A stretch of DNA of 56,530 bases. Origin: Flavobacterium frigoris PS1. GTDB lineage: Bacteria > Bacteroidota > Bacteroidia > Flavobacteriales > Flavobacteriaceae. The stretch is from assembly GCF_000252125.1 (NCBI RefSeq), contig NZ_AHKF01000012.1, positions 1 to 56,530 on the forward strand. Direction: 5' to 3'. The position numbers and the translations under genes were made by a program. The notes beneath the pieces were generated by a model, which was not told the origin of the DNA, did no database searches, and saw only the letters and a program-made list of their open reading frames with translations. Each line of letters begins with the position of its first letter. The stretch's first letter is position 1. Below are positions 26,305 through 34,414 of this stretch, one piece after another.

Positions 26305-27876
26305 CTATTTTATATATAGCAAGGTTGCCAAGGCTTCGTCTCTATCGTAAACGTCTTCATAAAAATGAATGGTCCCTTCGGTATCTACCCAAGCCGTGAA
26401 ATAACCAATGTAAACTGGAATTTTATTGTGAAGGGTGTACCAAGATTCTTCTCCCTTGTTCATGGCTTCTTCAATCTTTTCCTGATTCCACTTTTTATCG
26501 TTTTGCAAGATGTGGACTGCTAGCTCAATTGGTTTTGCCACTCGGATGCATCCATGACTAAAAGCTCTGTCTTCTCTGTTAAAGAGGCTTTTGGCAGGAG
26601 TATCGTGTAAATAGATAGCATTCGAATTAGGGAAGAGGAACTTTATCAACCCCAAGGAATTTTTGGGTCCAGGTCTTTGTCGTACATATTCTTTATGCCA
26701 TTCCATGTCGTGCTCCTCCAGATAGTTTCGATTTTTTTCTATGCCTGGAAGGATCTCTTTCTTTAAGATACTCTCCGGAATATTCCAATATGGACTGAAT
26801 ACGATGTATTTCATCGGGGTGCTAAATATCACCGTTTTGTTCATGGCTTTGCCTACTACAACATCAGATCGCAGTTCCGGTTTTCCATTTCTAAAATACG
26901 TTAATTCATAAGCGGGGATATTTATGGCAATTAATTCTTTGGCTTTTGTAATGTCATTTGAAACCCATCGACAGCGTTCCATATTGACTATAAGTGTTTT
27001 TATGCGCTGTGCAACGGGTATATTTAAATCTTCGATGAGTTTTGGTCTAATTACTTTGCTAGCGGCATTTCCACTGCGTTTGTTGTATTTTAAAATTCCG
27101 GTGGCTAATTCATTATCATAAATCGCACTTTTAGAGTCGGTGGCAATATCTCCGGAAATGTATAAACGTTCTCTGATTTGTGTAATGGTTGTGGAGCTGT
27201 CGCCAATAGTAAAAGACTTGAATCTTGAATCAAGGTCAATGTATTTCCATCCGCCTTTCTTTTCCATTTGGCGGTATTTTAGTAGCACATCTTTAAGTAG
27301 AAAATATTGACTCAACAGTCCTTTCTCTTCCTTGTGAATTAACGAAGGGTCGACCAAGAGAGAATCTAGATAGTTGACGTAGGATTGTTTTTTTCGTGGC
27401 AGATACCATTCCATTTCGTTCGATTTCTTAACATCTAAACCATGGTAAACGGTTTCTGTATAATAAAAGTACAAAGCTGAATGAAGGAGTTCGGTATTAA
27501 TGTTTCGTTTTTCAACAGTATTGATTCCATTGTAAACTCGGTCGAGTTTGTCTGCATAGGGAGCGACATTCTCAATCCCTTCCTCTTTTAAGGAATTGAT
27601 CTTGTTGTAGAGTACGTTGCCAAATTCATTGATTCCATTTTTATCATACCAAACATAGTGGTATTGGTGTTTTCGATACAATTGCTCAACATCCCCTTGA
27701 TACTCTTGTAGTTTAGGGTGTTCATTGAAAAAAGTTTTTACCAAGCTGCTGTCAAAAGGAGTTGTTATGTCTTCTTCAACAGCAACAGCGACTGTAGCTT
27801 GATTTTTTTTGCAGGAAACTAGTGTAAATATAAAGAGGGCGACAATCATTGCAGTAGGTACAATTAACTTTCTCAT
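26305..27876 (-). CDS. L,D-transpeptidase, YkuD fold, paralogue 3 (lipoprotein)
   Basis: This 523-residue enzyme differs from its two neighbours by a lipoprotein signal: V-A-L-F-I-F-T-L-V-S-C-K-K gives a good lipobox, so it should be membrane-anchored. The scaffold region (about 40-280) and YkuD domain (about 315-490) match the other paralogues, with L-H-D-T-P and F-S-H-G-C-I-R-V, catalytic Cys443. The product should make L,D-crosslinks in the wall. CAAAAATA at 27912-27919 is a possible minus-strand -7 element (TATTTTTG). Confidence 0.93.
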   Translation of the reverse strand: MRKLIVPTAMIVALFIFTLVSCKKNQATVAVAVEEDITTPFDSSLVKTFFNEHPKLQEYQGDVEQLYRKHQYHYVWYDKNGINEFGNVLYNKINSLKEEGIENVAPYADKLDRVYNGINTVEKRNINTELLHSALYFYYTETVYHGLDVKKSNEMEWYLPRKKQSYVNYLDSLLVDPSLIHKEEKGLLSQYFLLKDVLLKYRQMEKKGGWKYIDLDSRFKSFTIGDSSTTITQIRERLYISGDIATDSKSAIYDNELATGILKYNKRSGNAASKVIRPKLIEDLNIPVAQRIKTLIVNMERCRWVSNDITKAKELIAINIPAYELTYFRNGKPELRSDVVVGKAMNKTVIFSTPMKYIVFSPYWNIPESILKKEILPGIEKNRNYLEEHDMEWHKEYVRQRPGPKNSLGLIKFLFPNSNAIYLHDTPAKSLFNREDRAFSHGCIRVAKPIELAVHILQNDKKWNQEKIEEAMNKGEESWYTLHNKIPVYIGYFTAWVDTEGTIHFYEDVYDRDEALATLLYIK

Positions 27877-28109
27877 AATTTGGGTTTGATGATTAATATT
27901 TTTAGGTACAACAAAAATACGTTAAAATAGCCTGCAATATCCCAGTTTGTGATTGGGCTGAAATGGCTATATTTACCTTTATGATCTTAAGTTTTACGGA
28001 AGAAATTTTCTTTTGCGTTTAAAGGATAGCTTTTAAGTACAAGATAAAGTTTGTTTTGTGAAAAACAAAAGACAATCAGTCATCTATGAAAATAAATAAT
28101 AATATAAAT

Positions 28110-28625
28110 ATGAAAAATGTAGTTCTTCTCTCGTTATGCTATTTATTATGTGCTGCTTTTACAACTGCTAAGTTTGATCAACACAAGGACAAAGAAATGA
28201 TCAATGCTACGCTTGACGCTTGGCACAAAGCCGCAGCGGACGCAAAATCCGACATCTATTTTAATTTTATGACAGAAGATGCGGTTTTTATTGGTACTGA
28301 TGCGACAGAGAATTGGAGTAAAGCTGAATTTCAAGCCTACGCAAAACCCTATTTTGACAAAGGTAAGGCCTGGAGTTTTATCCCATTGGAGCGCCATATT
28401 TATTTTGATAAAACTGGAAATACGGCTTGGTTTGATGAACTGTTAAGTACCCAGATGAAAATTTGCAGAGGTTCAGGGGTTTTGGTTAAAATAGGCCAAG
28501 AGTGGAAAATTAAGCATTATGTTTTGTCGATAGCCGTTCCTAATGATAATGTGGGGGAAGTGGTTAAGGTTAAAGCGGCTATAGAAGATGCGTTTCTGTT
28601 AAACTTACAAAAAGGGGAACGATAG
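28110..28625 (+). CDS. Exported SnoaL/NTF2-like protein
   Basis: The start chosen is ATG 28110 (171 residues), which puts the signal peptide M-K-N-V-V-L-L-S-L-C-Y-L-L-C-A-A-F at the very N-terminus and has an A-rich leader; an in-frame ATG at 28086 adds eight residues. The mature part follows the SnoaL-like/NTF2 pattern: helix M-I-N-A-T-L-D-A-W-H-K-A-A-A-D, then F-M-T-E-D-A-V-F-I-G-T-D, W-F-D-E-L-L-S-T and W-K-I-K-H-Y-V-L-S. Such folds bind small ligands or are catalytic; the ligand is unknown. Confidence 0.8.
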   Translation: MKNVVLLSLCYLLCAAFTTAKFDQHKDKEMINATLDAWHKAAADAKSDIYFNFMTEDAVFIGTDATENWSKAEFQAYAKPYFDKGKAWSFIPLERHIYFDKTGNTAWFDELLSTQMKICRGSGVLVKIGQEWKIKHYVLSIAVPNDNVGEVVKVKAAIEDAFLLNLQKGER

Positions 28626-28802
28626 GCTGTTTTTTATTTGCCTGGCAGAATTCATAACCATGTATTTCTCAATAGACAACTATAATAGCTAAGGTTAAAT
28701 CCTATTCTGATAGCAAACAGGCTTCAAAATTACGGATTCTGTTATAATTATTCAAATCCCCCCTGTTTTGTGTCGATGTAAGCTATAAAATCATTATTTT
28801 TT

Positions 28803-28810
28803 TAACTTTG
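28803..28810 (+). promoter_or_regulatory. Probable -7 promoter element for amt
   Basis: TAACTTTG matches TAnnTTTG and lies 32 bases before the amt ATG. No TTG stands at -33, which may mean a regulated promoter. Confidence 0.4.
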
Positions 28811-28842
28811 TCCCCTTGAAAATAAGGGTTAAATAAATTAAA

Positions 28843-30207
28843 ATGAAAACTGAAAAACGCTGGGTAATTTCCTTTGTAATTATAAGTATGGTTTGTATCA
28901 CTGGAGTTTTATGGCCAGCAGTAACAGAAAACAATGCTATTCTTTCTCAATTTGGCACTCTGGATCAGATCGTTCCTGCTGATGTTGCTTGGATGCTTAC
29001 TTCGTGTTGTTTGGTTTTAATCATGACGCCGGGATTGTCTTTTTTTTATGGAGGAATGGTAGGGAAGAAGAATGTGATTTCTACCATGCTGCAAAGTTTT
29101 ATTTGCTTAGGAGTAGTAACCTTATTGTGGGTAGTAGTAGGCTTTAGTTTGGCTTTTGGTGAGCCTTTAGGAATTAATATCGGAAATGGTTTTTGTAGTT
29201 TTGTAGGTGATCCTACAAGTTTTGCATTTATGGATTATGTGGGTGTTTTGCCTCATAATAAAATGGCTACTACTGTTCCCTTTATGCTGTATGCTTTGTT
29301 CCAGATGAAATTTGCTGTTATTGCGCCTGCAATCATTACAGGTTCTTTTGCTGAACGTGTTCGATTTATTTCGTATTTGTTATTTATCTGTTTGTTCACT
29401 TTGTGTATATATGCGCCGTTATGCCACGCCGTTTGGTATCCTACTGGAATTTTAGGCGCTTACTTTGGAGTTAAGGATTTTGCCGGAGGGACAGTGGTTC
29501 ATATGAGTGCCGGATTTGCGGCTTTGGCTGGTGTTATTGTTTTGGGAAAAAGAAAAAATAGTAAGCATGTCCCTACGAATATCCCTTTTGTTTTATTGGG
29601 AACAGGAATGCTTTGGTTCGGTTAGATTGGCTTTAATGCTGGTTCATCGCTAGAGGCTAATGGAGTTGCGGCGATGGCTTTTGCAACGACCACAACGGCT
29701 TCCGCCGCTGCAATGTTGACGTGGATTTTCTTTGATCGCATCAACGGTAGAAAAGTTTCGGCATTGGGTGCTTGTATTGGCGCTGTAGTGGGATTGGTTT
29801 CCATAACGCCAGCTGCTGGCTATGTTACCGTTCCGGAAAGTATGTTTTTTGGTTTTGTTGCCGCCCTAGTTTCAAATATGGTTGTAAATGCTAGGTTCTT
29901 GAAAGGGATTGATGATACCTTAGATGTTTTTGCCTGTCACGGCGTAGGTGGAATCACAGGAATGGTTCTTACAGCAATTTTTGCCCACGGTGAGCACGCA
30001 AGTTTGCTTCATGGAGGTTGGAATGTCTTTGGCCATCACATAACTGCATTAGTTTTGGTCTCAATCTATACTTTCTTTGGAGCTTATATTTTGTTTAAAA
30101 TCACCAATAAAATTATTCCGATGCGTGTTTCTGAGGAATCAGAGGTGATGGGACTGGATTTGTCACAACACGACGAAACCCTTTTTCCAATTGAGTGCGC
30201 GGACTAA
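28843..30207 (+). pseudogene. amt: Ammonium transporter interrupted by an in-frame TAG
   Basis: Two open frames, 28843-29625 (260 codons) and the continuation to 30207, lie in the same frame and together give a normal Amt of about 454 residues. The break is a TAG at 29623-29625, where the family has Trp in W-F-G-W-F-G-F-N-A-G-S; the next codon is ATT (Ile) in place of Phe. The rest is intact: F-F-Y-G-G-M-V-G, G-S-F-A-E-R, C-H-A-V-W, H-M-S-A-G and D-V-F-A-C-H-G-V-G-G. It would encode an inner-membrane ammonium channel. Inactivation appears recent, or TAG may be a sequencing error. No glnB gene is nearby. Confidence 0.85.
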
Positions 30208-30225
30208 GGTGTATAATTAAATGTT

Positions 30226-30500
30226 TTATGGAATAAGTTTGACTTCTCGATTCTTCACAAGGGTTTTTGTCATATTACCTTTAAATAAATCGAGCTGCTT
30301 ACGCAAATTGTTATTGTAGTTAACAACTGTCACTTTGATTTTTTTTACTAAAAATGCATGTTTTTCAAATAAAAGCAGGCTAGGTAGAAAAGGGATCGAG
30401 AAGTTTTTATTCCTAAAATAGGCACACAAATTAAATAATTCACTGCCATACCCTTCGGTCTTATATATTTCCTTAATTTTGCCGAAATATTTTAAAAATC
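30226..30500 (-). CDS. Doubtful open frame, possible gene remnant
   Basis: The minus-strand frame runs on beyond 30500 into the antisense of trmB, where no start is credible. The part up to 30500 reads as fairly normal protein (E-G-Y-G-S-E-L-F-N-L-C-A-Y-F-R-N-K-N) but matches no family known to me. It may be the 3' remnant of a lost gene or chance. Confidence 0.15.
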
Positions 30501-31178
30501 GTGGGAAGCAAAAATAAATTAAAGAGATTCGGAGAAAACGAAACATTCGGTAACGTTTTTCAGCCAACAAGAGAAGAAGTAGTTGGAGATTTATTTCCTT
30601 TAAAAGGAAAATGGAATTCTGATTTCTTCAAAAATGACAATCCAATAGTATTAGAATTAGGCTGTGGAAAAGGGGAGTACTCCGTAGGATTAGCGCAAAA
30701 ATACCCTAATAAAAACTTTGTGGGAATCGACATCAAAGGAGCGCGTTTTTGGCGTGGTGCTAAAACAGCAGTTGATGAAGGATTGCATAATGTGGCTTTC
30801 ATTCGAACTCAAATCGAGTTGATCAATCATGTTTTTGCTGAAAATGAAGTCGATGAAATATGGATCACCTTTCCAGATCCACAAATAAAATATAAGAGAA
30901 CCAAGCACCGCATGACTAATTCAGAGTTCTTGCAGTTGTATAAAAAAGTATTAAAAAAAGATGGTGTTGTTAACCTGAAAACAGATAGTGAATTCATGCA
31001 TGGATATACATTAGGTTTGCTTCACGGTGAAGGACATGAAGTGCTGTATGCTAATCACAATGTGTACGTAAACGAAGGAAGTCCAGAGGAAGTGACTGCT
31101 TTTCAGACTTTTTACGAAAAACAATATTTGGAGGTTAACAAAGCAATTACGTATATTCGATTTAAAATTAAAGAATAA
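30501..31178 (+). CDS. trmB: tRNA (guanine-N7-)-methyltransferase
   Basis: This 225-residue SAM-dependent enzyme makes m7G46 in tRNA. It has motif I V-L-E-L-G-C-G-K-G-E-Y, motif II F-V-G-I-D-I-K-G-A-R-F-W-R and the family signature I-W-I-T-F-P-D-P-Q-I-K-Y-K-R-T-K-H-R-M. The N-terminus K-N-K-L-K-R-F-G-E-N-E is typical of the Bacteroidota form. The start is a GTG at 30501. A TAATTTTG box at 30474-30481 may be its -7 element. lysE follows 55 bases later. Confidence 0.94.
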   Translation: MGSKNKLKRFGENETFGNVFQPTREEVVGDLFPLKGKWNSDFFKNDNPIVLELGCGKGEYSVGLAQKYPNKNFVGIDIKGARFWRGAKTAVDEGLHNVAFIRTQIELINHVFAENEVDEIWITFPDPQIKYKRTKHRMTNSEFLQLYKKVLKKDGVVNLKTDSEFMHGYTLGLLHGEGHEVLYANHNVYVNEGSPEEVTAFQTFYEKQYLEVNKAITYIRFKIKE

Positions 31179-31233
31179 TAGTACACTTGCAATTGGAATA
31201 GCTAGCCAATATTACACCTTTGAACCAAACTAA

Positions 31234-31872
31234 ATGAATTTAATTATACCTTATTTTTTAGGCTTCGTTACTGCAGTCATAGGGATTATTCCTCCAGGGC
31301 TAATTAATATGACAGCAGCTAAAGTGAATCTCAAAGAAGGACAGAGAAATGCGTTTTGGTTTGTGTTGGGAGCAGTTATTATTATTTTTTTTCAAGCTTA
31401 CCTAGCTATTTTATTTGCTCAAGTCATAAACATTCGCCCTGATATAATTATCTTATTGCGAGAAGTGGGATTTGGTATATTTGGAGCGTTGACGGTCTAT
31501 TTTTTAGTCCTGGCGAAAGCGCCAAAGATTAAGAAAACCAAAATTAAAAAGAGAAGCCAAAAGAAACGGTTTTTTCTGGGTATGTTGCTGTCAGCTCTTA
31601 ATTTTTTCCCCATTCCCTATTATGTTTTTGTCAGCATTACTTTGTCTTCATATGATCTTTTTGCGTTTGACATAACGTCTATTTTTATTTTTGTAAGCGG
31701 CGTGGTGTTCGGATCTTGCCTTGTCTTTTATTTTTACATTAAATTCTTCCAGAGGATAGAAAGCAAAGCAGATTATATGTTAAAAAACATGAATACGATT
31801 ATTGGTAGTATAACAGGTATGATTTCAATCATCACTTTATTCAATATCATTCGGTATTATTTAGAGAAGTAA
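31234..31872 (+). CDS. LysE-family translocator
   Basis: The 212-residue protein has about six membrane helices and the LysE-type N-terminus P-Y-F-L-G-F-V-T-A-V-I-G-I-I-P-P-G-L-I-N, with a basic cytoplasmic loop (K-A-P-K-I-K-K-T-K-I-K-K-R) after helix three. LysE family members export amino acids or related compounds; the substrate cannot be read from sequence. It is on the same strand as trmB and the alkyltransferase-like gene, with short gaps, and may be cotranscribed. Confidence 0.8.
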   Translation: MNLIIPYFLGFVTAVIGIIPPGLINMTAAKVNLKEGQRNAFWFVLGAVIIIFFQAYLAILFAQVINIRPDIIILLREVGFGIFGALTVYFLVLAKAPKIKKTKIKKRSQKKRFFLGMLLSALNFFPIPYYVFVSITLSSYDLFAFDITSIFIFVSGVVFGSCLVFYFYIKFFQRIESKADYMLKNMNTIIGSITGMISIITLFNIIRYYLEK

Positions 31873-31917
31873 GACGTAAAATAAACGAGCTAATCGTTCT
31901 TAAGATTAGTTAAATCC

Positions 31918-32247
31918 ATGGCGAACGATAATTTTTTCGAAAGAGTATATAGTATTGCTAAGCAAATTCCTTACGGAAAGGTGACCTCCTATGGGGCTAT
32001 TGCTAGAGCATTAGGTACAGCTCGCTCCGCAAGAATGGTAGGCTGGGCAATGAATGCGGCGCACGGTCTTGATGATGTACCCGCACATCGAGTGGTTAAC
32101 AGGATAGGATTGTTGACAGGGAAATTCCATTTTGAAGGTACAAATCTCATGCAGCAATTATTAGAGAGCGAAGGGATAGAGGTAGTCGATAATCAGATTG
32201 TCGATTTCGAAAAACACTTTTGGGCTCCTGATGTGATGGAGGGGTAA
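31918..32247 (+). CDS. Alkyltransferase-like (ATL) DNA damage protein
   Basis: The 109-residue protein is the DNA-binding domain of the O6-alkylguanine transferase family: I-P-Y-G-K-V-T-S-Y-G-A-I-A, R-S-A-R-M-V-G-W-A-M-N and V-P-A-H-R-V-V-N-R. The acceptor Cys of P-C-H-R is replaced by Ala56, so it cannot transfer alkyl groups. ATL proteins bind O6-alkylguanine and hand it to nucleotide excision repair. Length matches ATL proteins (about 100-110). Confidence 0.9.
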   Translation: MANDNFFERVYSIAKQIPYGKVTSYGAIARALGTARSARMVGWAMNAAHGLDDVPAHRVVNRIGLLTGKFHFEGTNLMQQLLESEGIEVVDNQIVDFEKHFWAPDVMEG

Positions 32248-32475
32248 GTAAGCATAGTACATGCATGCGAAAGCGGTAGCAAAGGTTTCATTAGTTCAGA
32301 ATAGCTAAAAGAGAGGATTATAAATCCCGATAATTCCTGCTAATTTTAGCATCGATAAATGCAATACAAAAACGACTGTTATAAGAACTTAATCTGTTAT
32401 CTTTACAATCTGAAATCAGTTTAAATAAACATAACGTTTCAACTATAAAAATCAATTGAAAATAGTAAACTTATA

Positions 32476-33603
32476 ATGAAATTAGATAGAAAAGACATTC
32501 TTAAAGCTTTAGAGACAATTACTATAGCTGGAGAAGGAAAGAATATGGTAGATAGTGGAGCGATAGCAAACGTTATCACTTTTGGAGATGAAGTAGTGGT
32601 TGATTTAGTTTTGCACACGCCAGCGATGCATATCAAAAAAAGGGCAGAGGACGACATCAAAAAAGCGATACTTGAATTAGTGTCTCCTGACGCTAAAATA
32701 AAAATCAACAGTAAAGTAGAGGTTGCAGATAAACCTGAAATTAAAGGAAAAATGATTCCTGGAATCAAAAATATTATTGGAGTTGCCTCTGGTAAAGGTG
32801 GAGTAGGAAAGTCTACGGTTACTGCAAACCTTGCGGTAACTTTGGCTAAAATGGGATTTTCAGTAGGAATCCTTGATGCTGACATTTACGGACCATCGAT
32901 GCCAATCATGTTTGACGTTGAAGGCGAAAAGCCAGTTTCAGTTACAGTTGACGGGAAGTCAAAAATGAAACCAGTTGAAAGCTATGAAGTGAAAATACTT
33001 TCTATTGGGTTTTTTACAGCTCCAAGTCAGGCTGTTATCTGGAGAGGACCAATGGCTTCTAAAGCCTTGAATCAAATGATATTTGATGCTGACTGGGGAG
33101 AACTAGACTTTATGTTAGTTGATTTGCCTCCGGGAACTGGAGACGTTCATCTTTCGATAGTGCAATCATTACCAATTACCGGTGTTGTGATAGTGAGTAC
33201 GCCTCAAGCTGTGGCTCTAGCCGATGCTAAAAAAGGAGTTTCCATGTTTATGTCTGAAGCAATCAATGTTCCTGTTCTTGGAATTATTGAAAACATGGCT
33301 TATTTCACACCAGAAGAGTTACCTGAAAATAAATATTACATCTTCGGAAAAGAAGGGGCTAAAGATCTTGCTGAAGATTTAGGTGTTCCTTTCTTGGGGG
33401 AGATTCCAATTGTACAATCCATCCGTGAGGCTGGAGATTATGGTCGTCCTGCAGCAATGCAAAGCGCATCACCTATCGAACACATTTTTGATGAGGTAAC
33501 CAGAAACGTGGTACAAGAAGTAGTAAATAGAAACGAAAATTTACCCGCTACCGAAGCTGTTAAAATTACAACTATGGCAGGTTGTTCGGCGGTAAAAAAA
33601 TAA
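32476..33603 (+). CDS. mrp: Mrp/NBP35-type iron-sulfur carrier ATPase
   Basis: The 375-residue protein has an N-terminal MIP18/DUF59 domain (1-95) and a P-loop ATPase domain: deviant Walker A G-K-G-G-V-G-K-S-T (106-114), I-L-D-A-D-I-Y-G-P-S-M-P and V-D-L-P-P-G-T-G-D. Mrp proteins carry [4Fe-4S] clusters to target apoproteins. The usual CPxC cluster-binding motif after N-M-A/S is missing, replaced by Y-F-T-P-E-E-L-P-E. A Cys near the C-terminus (A-G-C-S) is the only obvious candidate there. The nifU-like gene follows after 54 bases. Confidence 0.93.
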   Translation: MKLDRKDILKALETITIAGEGKNMVDSGAIANVITFGDEVVVDLVLHTPAMHIKKRAEDDIKKAILELVSPDAKIKINSKVEVADKPEIKGKMIPGIKNIIGVASGKGGVGKSTVTANLAVTLAKMGFSVGILDADIYGPSMPIMFDVEGEKPVSVTVDGKSKMKPVESYEVKILSIGFFTAPSQAVIWRGPMASKALNQMIFDADWGELDFMLVDLPPGTGDVHLSIVQSLPITGVVIVSTPQAVALADAKKGVSMFMSEAINVPVLGIIENMAYFTPEELPENKYYIFGKEGAKDLAEDLGVPFLGEIPIVQSIREAGDYGRPAAMQSASPIEHIFDEVTRNVVQEVVNRNENLPATEAVKITTMAGCSAVKK

Positions 33604-33657
33604 TTTTAGATTAAACCTTTATACTTTTTAGGTTTTAAATCTTTCAAATTGAATAAA

Positions 33658-33897
33658 ATGACAACAGAAGAATTAACAATTGAAGTTCAAAAAGCACTGG
33701 AAGAAATCAGACCTTTCTTGAATTCTGACGGCGGTGATATTACGCTTATTTCTATTGAGGAAGACAAGCATGTTAAAGTACGACTTGAAGGAGCTTGTAC
33801 TAGTTGTAGTGTCAATCAAATGACACTAAGAGCCGGTGTCGAAACCACCATCAAAAAGTTTGCGCCGCAAATTGAAACTGTTGTAAATATTCTTTAA
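33658..33897 (+). CDS. NifU C-terminal domain iron-sulfur scaffold
   Basis: The ATG at 33658 is preferred over an upstream in-frame TTG at 33649. The 79-residue protein is the NifU/Nfu domain: L-N-S-D-G-G-D-I-T-L and G-A-C-T-S-C-S-V-N-Q-M-T-L with Cys47 and Cys50, which bind a [4Fe-4S] cluster across a dimer. Together with mrp and the downstream ferredoxin it forms an iron-sulfur delivery group. Confidence 0.93.
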   Translation: MTTEELTIEVQKALEEIRPFLNSDGGDITLISIEEDKHVKVRLEGACTSCSVNQMTLRAGVETTIKKFAPQIETVVNIL

Positions 33898-33907
33898 ATT
33901 TTAATAA

Positions 33908-34020
33908 GGGCGTTTCCACTTTTAGAAAAAAGTCTATCCAGCATTGCGGTGATGGGACTTTTTTCTAAAAGCGGTCGGGCTATCCGCGCTACTTCGGTAG
34001 CATGCTACTATCCCTAACGC
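33908..34020. repeat. Structured intergenic element with two hairpins
   Basis: The element begins GGGCGTT and ends TAACGC. It contains a perfect 16-bp stem (33919-33934 with 33956-33971) and a second hairpin GCTAC-TTCG-GTAGC (33988-34001) with a TTCG tetraloop. It lies between the nifU-like and ferredoxin genes. From memory, intergenic elements with GGGCGT...TCGGGCT...ATCCCT(A/C)ACGC are dispersed in flavobacterial genomes. Confidence 0.7.
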
Positions 34021-34064
34021 AAAACAATACAGTAAGTTAACAAACCAATTCCAATATTTAAAAA

Positions 34065-34382
34065 ATGGACGTTTTAATAAAAATTAAAGATAGAGAAGGA
34101 GTAGTTCATGAATTGCAAGCGCCAACTGATATGGCAATGAATATCATGGAGTTGTGTAAAGCCTACGAACTTCCTGTTGAAGGAACTTGTGGAGGAATGG
34201 CTATGTGCGCTTCCTGTCAATGTTATGTCCTTAATGATGTAGCGTTACCTGAAATGGGAGATGATGAAGAAGCGATGCTCTCAGAGGCATTCTACGTAAA
34301 GCCTAACAGTCGTTTGGGCTGTCAAATCCCAATCACCGAAAGTTTAGAAGGTTTGGAACTGGAGTTGGCTCCAGAGAATTAA
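34065..34382 (+). CDS. fdx: Adrenodoxin-type [2Fe-2S] ferredoxin
   Basis: The 105-residue protein is a [2Fe-2S] ferredoxin with Cys42, Cys48, Cys51 and Cys86 (C-x5-C-x2-C-x34-C) in G-T-C-G-G-M-A-M-C-A-S-C and L-G-C-Q-I-P. Adrenodoxin-type ferredoxins supply electrons for iron-sulfur cluster assembly or to monooxygenases. Position after mrp and nifU fits the first role. A terminator follows directly. Confidence 0.93.
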   Translation: MDVLIKIKDREGVVHELQAPTDMAMNIMELCKAYELPVEGTCGGMAMCASCQCYVLNDVALPEMGDDEEAMLSEAFYVKPNSRLGCQIPITESLEGLELELAPEN

Positions 34383-34385
34383 TAT

Positions 34386-34414
34386 AAAGTCCCGAATTAT
34401 CGGGACTTTTTTAT
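34386..34414. terminator. Terminator after the ferredoxin gene
   Basis: AAAGTCCCGA (34386-34395) pairs with TCGGGACTTT (34400-34409), loop ATTA, followed by T. It also overlaps the 3' end of the convergent GDSL gene, so may serve both. Confidence 0.88.

Noticed and set aside
29623..29625. TAG read as pyrrolysine or another recoded amino acid
   Set aside because: Nothing in the window suggests recoding; the family residue is Trp, one base from TAG, so nonsense mutation or error is simpler.
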